DNA from: Ectopseudomonas composti
GTDB taxonomy: Bacteria; Pseudomonadota; Gammaproteobacteria; Pseudomonadales; Pseudomonadaceae
NCBI GenBank assembly: GCA_946886245.1
Contig: CAMPIF010000165.1
Span: 1 to 8,488, forward strand
DNA: 8,488 bases
Reading direction: 5' to 3'
The translations under genes were made by a program, and so were the position numbers. The notes under the pieces were generated by a model, which was not told the origin of the DNA, did not search any database, and saw only the letters and a program-made list of their open reading frames with translations. Shown piece after piece: positions 6,138 to 8,488 of the stretch (position 1 is its first letter; the number at the start of each line of letters is the position of its first letter).

Positions 6138-7268
6138 ATGAATGACACCAACGCTACCGATCAGCCTGACGTTTTCCCCTACCTGCAACTGATCCACCAG
6201 CAAGGCGGCTCGGACCTGTTCTTCAGCGTCGGCGCACCACCGCACATGAAGGTCGAGGGCCACAGTCAGCCGCTGGGTCAGCGCATCATGAAGGCCGGCG
6301 AAGTGCAGCAACTGGCCTATCAGTTGATGACGCAGAAACAGATTGCCGAGTTCGAACGCGACCTGGAGATGAACCTGGCGGTCAGCCTGCAGGGCGCTGG
6401 ACGTTATCGGGTCAACCTCTACTACCAGCGCGGCGAAGTGGCCATGGTGGTGCGCCTGATCAAGAGCCAGATTCCCAGCTTCGAAGCGCTCGGCCTGCCG
6501 AAAATGCTGGAGAAGCTGGCCATGCAGGATCGCGGGCTGATCCTGGTCACCGGCGCGGCAGGCTCAGGCAAATCCACCACCCTGGCGGCGATGCTGGATT
6601 TCCGTAATCGCCACAAGAGCGGACATATCGTCTGCATCGAAGACCCCATCGAATTTCTCCACAGCCACCAGCGCTCGATCATCGACCAACGTGAAGTGGG
6701 CCTCGATACCCACAGCTTCGACGATGCCCTGCGCAACGTGCTGCGCGAGGCGCCGGACGTGATCATGCTCGGCGAGATCCGCGACGCCGACACCATGCAG
6801 CACGCGCTGCATTACGCCGAGACCGGCCACCTGTGCGTGGCCACGCTGCATGCCACCAGCAGCAGCCACGCCATCGAGCGTATCGCCCGTTTCTTCCCCG
6901 ACGAAGCCCGCAAGCAGGTGCTGGCCGACGTGGCGCACAACCTGCTCGCGGTGATCGGCCAGCGCCTGGTACCGGGCATCGCGCAAAAACGCGTGGTCGC
7001 GGTGGAGCTGATGCTGGGCACGCCCTATATCCGCGACCTGATCCAGCGCGATGAACTGGAGGCGTTGCGCGAAGCCACGGCGAGGGCGGCTGAACAAGGT
7101 CTGCAGACCTTCGACCAGCACCTGTTCGCCCTGCTCGAAGCCGGCCGCATCAATCTGGCCGAAGCGCTCAAGTTCGCCGACTCGCGTACCGACCTCAGCC
7201 TCAAGTTCAAGCTCGAACGCGGGTTCTCTGCAGACGACGCCGAACTCAAGGTGCTGCGCGACGGTTGA
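6138..7268 (+). CDS. PilU-type type IV pilus retraction ATPase
   Basis: This 376-residue cytosolic hexameric ATPase is of the PilT/PilU group of secretion-type ATPases. It shows the N-terminal PAS-like region (SDLFFSVGAPPHMKVEG), Walker A GAAGSGKST (139-147, K145) and the Asp box CIEDPIEF (166-173). Walker B is VIMLGE (E213) and the His box is AETGHLCVATLH (227-238). The SDLFFSVGAP start, the LRNVLREAPDVIMLGEIRD block and the DSRTDLSLKFKLERG end resemble PilU more than PilT, and the length fits PilU (about 380). PilU assists PilT in pilus retraction and normally needs it. Here no pilT or other pilus gene is adjacent; the divergent neighbour is a solute-binding protein. ATG 6138 is chosen because family similarity starts soon after it; the Shine-Dalgarno is weak (GCGG at 6127-6130). 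An in-frame upstream extension to 6027 lacks such similarity. Confidence 0.88.
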   Translation: MNDTNATDQPDVFPYLQLIHQQGGSDLFFSVGAPPHMKVEGHSQPLGQRIMKAGEVQQLAYQLMTQKQIAEFERDLEMNLAVSLQGAGRYRVNLYYQRGEVAMVVRLIKSQIPSFEALGLPKMLEKLAMQDRGLILVTGAAGSGKSTTLAAMLDFRNRHKSGHIVCIEDPIEFLHSHQRSIIDQREVGLDTHSFDDALRNVLREAPDVIMLGEIRDADTMQHALHYAETGHLCVATLHATSSSHAIERIARFFPDEARKQVLADVAHNLLAVIGQRLVPGIAQKRVVAVELMLGTPYIRDLIQRDELEALREATARAAEQGLQTFDQHLFALLEAGRINLAEALKFADSRTDLSLKFKLERGFSADDAELKVLRDG

Positions 7269-7284
7269 CTGGCTTTATGGGCGA

Positions 7285-7336
7285 TTTCGGCCGATGCTCA
7301 TCTATACAGGCCGAAACCATAACTCCTCATCGGCCG
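7285..7336 (+). promoter_or_regulatory. Set of three mutually complementary GGCC segments before the Na/Pi gene
   Basis: TTTCGGCCGATG (7285-7296) can pair with GGCCGAAA (7309-7316; 8 bp, 16-nt loop) or with CATCGGCCG (7328-7336; 9 bp). The middle and last segments can also pair (GGCCGA with TCGGCC). The last segment ends 6 nt before the Shine-Dalgarno run at 7343-7349. It could be a PilU-side terminator without a good T-run, an operator, or a leader switch. The palindromic CGGCCG core makes chance pairing easy. Confidence 0.35.
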
Positions 7337-7342
7337 TCTTTC

Positions 7343-7349
7343 AGGGGGG
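7343..7349 (+). promoter_or_regulatory. Ribosome binding site of the Na/Pi cotransporter gene
   Basis: AGGGGGG is placed 7 nt before the ATG at 7357. It supports this start for the partial gene. Confidence 0.6.
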
Positions 7350-7356
7350 CCGATTC

Positions 7357-8488
7357 ATGCTGACCCTGCTGCATTTGCTGTCAGCCATTGCTCTGTTGGT
7401 CTGGGGCACACACATCGTACGTACCGGCATCCTGCGCGTGTTCGGCTCGCAGTTGCGCAAGGTACTCAGCCACAACATCGGCCGCCGACCGCTGGCGTTC
7501 GTCGCCGGCATCGGCGTCACGGCGCTGGTGCAGAGCAGCAACGCCACGGCCTTGCTGGTCACCTCCTTCGTCGCCCAGGGCCTGATGGCGCTGGCGCCAG
7601 GCCTGGCGATCATGCTCGGTGCTGACGTCGGCACGGCGCTCATGGCCCGCGTACTGACGCTCGACCTCAGTTGGCTCAGCCCGCTGCTGATCTTTCTCGG
7701 GGTACTCTTCTTCCTCTCGCGTCGGCAGACCCGCGCTGGCCAGCTCGGCCGCGTCGCCATCGGTCTGGGCCTGATGCTGCTGGCGCTGGAGCTGATCGTC
7801 GCCGCCGCCACGCCCATCACAGAAGCACGCGGGATTCGCGTGCTGTTCGCGTCACTGACCGGCGACCTGCTGCTCGACGCGCTGGTCGGTGCGTTGTTCG
7901 CCCTGCTCACCTACTCCAGCCTGGCCGCCGTGCTGCTCACCGCAACCCTGGCCGGTGCCGGGCTGATCAGCCTGCCGGTGGCCATCGGCCTGGTGATCGG
8001 CGCCAACATCGGCAGCGGTCTGCTGGCCTTTCTCACCAGCAGCCTGCAGAACCCGGCCGGGCGTCGCGTGGCGCTGGGCAGCCTGATCTACAAACTGATC
8101 GGGCTGGTGCTGGTGCTGCCGGTGCTGCAGCCATTGGCCGACTGGCTGGACAGCCTGAATTGGCGCGCGGCGGAACTGGTGATCTTTTTCCACCTGCTCT
8201 ACAACAGCCTGCGCGCCGTGCTGATGTTGCCCAGCGTCGGGCTGATGGCGCGCTTCTGCAACTGGCTGCTGCCGGACCGTGCCGACGACAGCGGCATCGC
8301 CCGACCACGCCACCTCGATCCGACGGCCCTGACCACGCCCAGCCTGGCGCTGGCCAACGCCGTGCGTGAAACCCTGCGCGTGGGCGACAAGATCGAAGCC
8401 ATGCTCGGCCATCTGCAGCCAGTGCTGGAACAGAACCAACCCGCGTTGAACAAGGAGCTGCGCAGCCTCAATGACGATGTCGCCAGCC
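7357..8488 (+). CDS. Na/Pi cotransporter family protein (3' end outside the window)
   Basis: An open frame from ATG 7357 runs off the window after 377 codons; full members are usually about 530-560 residues. The first 290 or so residues are strongly hydrophobic and contain the two inverted Na/Pi repeats. Repeat one has VQSSNATALLVT (Q59-T64 core) and GADVGTA (88-94). Repeat two has TYSSLAAVLLT (T185-A191) and GANIGSG (215-221). A charged linker (about 305-325) leads to a helical part (NAVRETLRVGDKIEAML) that looks like the start of the PhoU-like cytoplasmic domain. The family exports or imports phosphate with sodium; many bacterial members are thought to adjust phosphate levels. The second QSS motif has Thr-Tyr in place of the usual Gln, which may affect substrate binding. 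It is preceded by the pilU-like gene, 88 nt away. Confidence 0.88.
   Translation, partial: MLTLLHLLSAIALLVWGTHIVRTGILRVFGSQLRKVLSHNIGRRPLAFVAGIGVTALVQSSNATALLVTSFVAQGLMALAPGLAIMLGADVGTALMARVLTLDLSWLSPLLIFLGVLFFLSRRQTRAGQLGRVAIGLGLMLLALELIVAAATPITEARGIRVLFASLTGDLLLDALVGALFALLTYSSLAAVLLTATLAGAGLISLPVAIGLVIGANIGSGLLAFLTSSLQNPAGRRVALGSLIYKLIGLVLVLPVLQPLADWLDSLNWRAAELVIFFHLLYNSLRAVLMLPSVGLMARFCNWLLPDRADDSGIARPRHLDPTALTTPSLALANAVRETLRVGDKIEAMLGHLQPVLEQNQPALNKELRSLNDDVAS

Noticed and set aside
6125..6145. Six-codon mini-ORF (ATG CGG CAC TCC GAT GAA TGA) overlapping the pilU-like start
   Set aside because: A coupling peptide is conceivable because its stop overlaps the downstream start region, but it has no good ribosome binding site and such short frames arise by chance.
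7671..8369. Plus-strand open frame inside the Na/Pi gene
   Set aside because: It is a shifted-frame shadow; the frame from 7357 carries the QSS and GANIG motifs and a good ribosome binding site.

Overview
The window looks like chromosomal DNA of a Pseudomonas-type gammaproteobacterium, perhaps near the P. mendocina/oleovorans group. The evidence is high GC with strong G/C third-position bias, tandem DUF1127 and DUF2388 genes of the Pseudomonas kind, and Pseudomonas-style REP palindromes (CCCGGAT...ATCCGGG and TAGGAGCCCC types). The species is an inference. I see no rRNA, tRNA, CRISPR array, insertion sequence or phage gene.

Left part (160-3627, all + strand): two small basic DUF1127 proteins, with a good rho-independent terminator after the first, then two small secreted DUF2388 proteins. 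These are followed by a 651-residue exported protein that joins an HExxH metallopeptidase-like region to a DUF4105/Lnb_N-type Cys/His region. The second DUF2388 gene overlaps it by 4 nt (GTGA), so the two are probably translated together. This envelope cluster is the least understood and most interesting part of the window.

Middle part (3628-6000): a REP cluster separates the exported protein from a minus-strand GFA-family zinc protein, whose stop codon lies inside the last REP copy. Divergent from it is an AEC-family (auxin efflux carrier type) permease. That gene converges, with only 8 nt between the stops, on a minus-strand periplasmic solute-binding protein that has no ABC partners in view.

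Right part (6138-8488, + strand): a stand-alone PilU-type pilus retraction ATPase, divergent from the solute-binding protein, then a Na/Pi cotransporter-family gene cut by the window end. The 88-nt spacer between them holds three mutually complementary GGCC-centred segments just before the transporter's ribosome binding site.

Apart from the DUF2388-DUF2388-DUF4105 unit, the genes look like ordinary chromosomal neighbours and not one pathway. No intergenic stretch exceeds about 225 nt; the largest (376-598) holds only the terminator at 413-452 and a spacer in which I see no convincing promoter.
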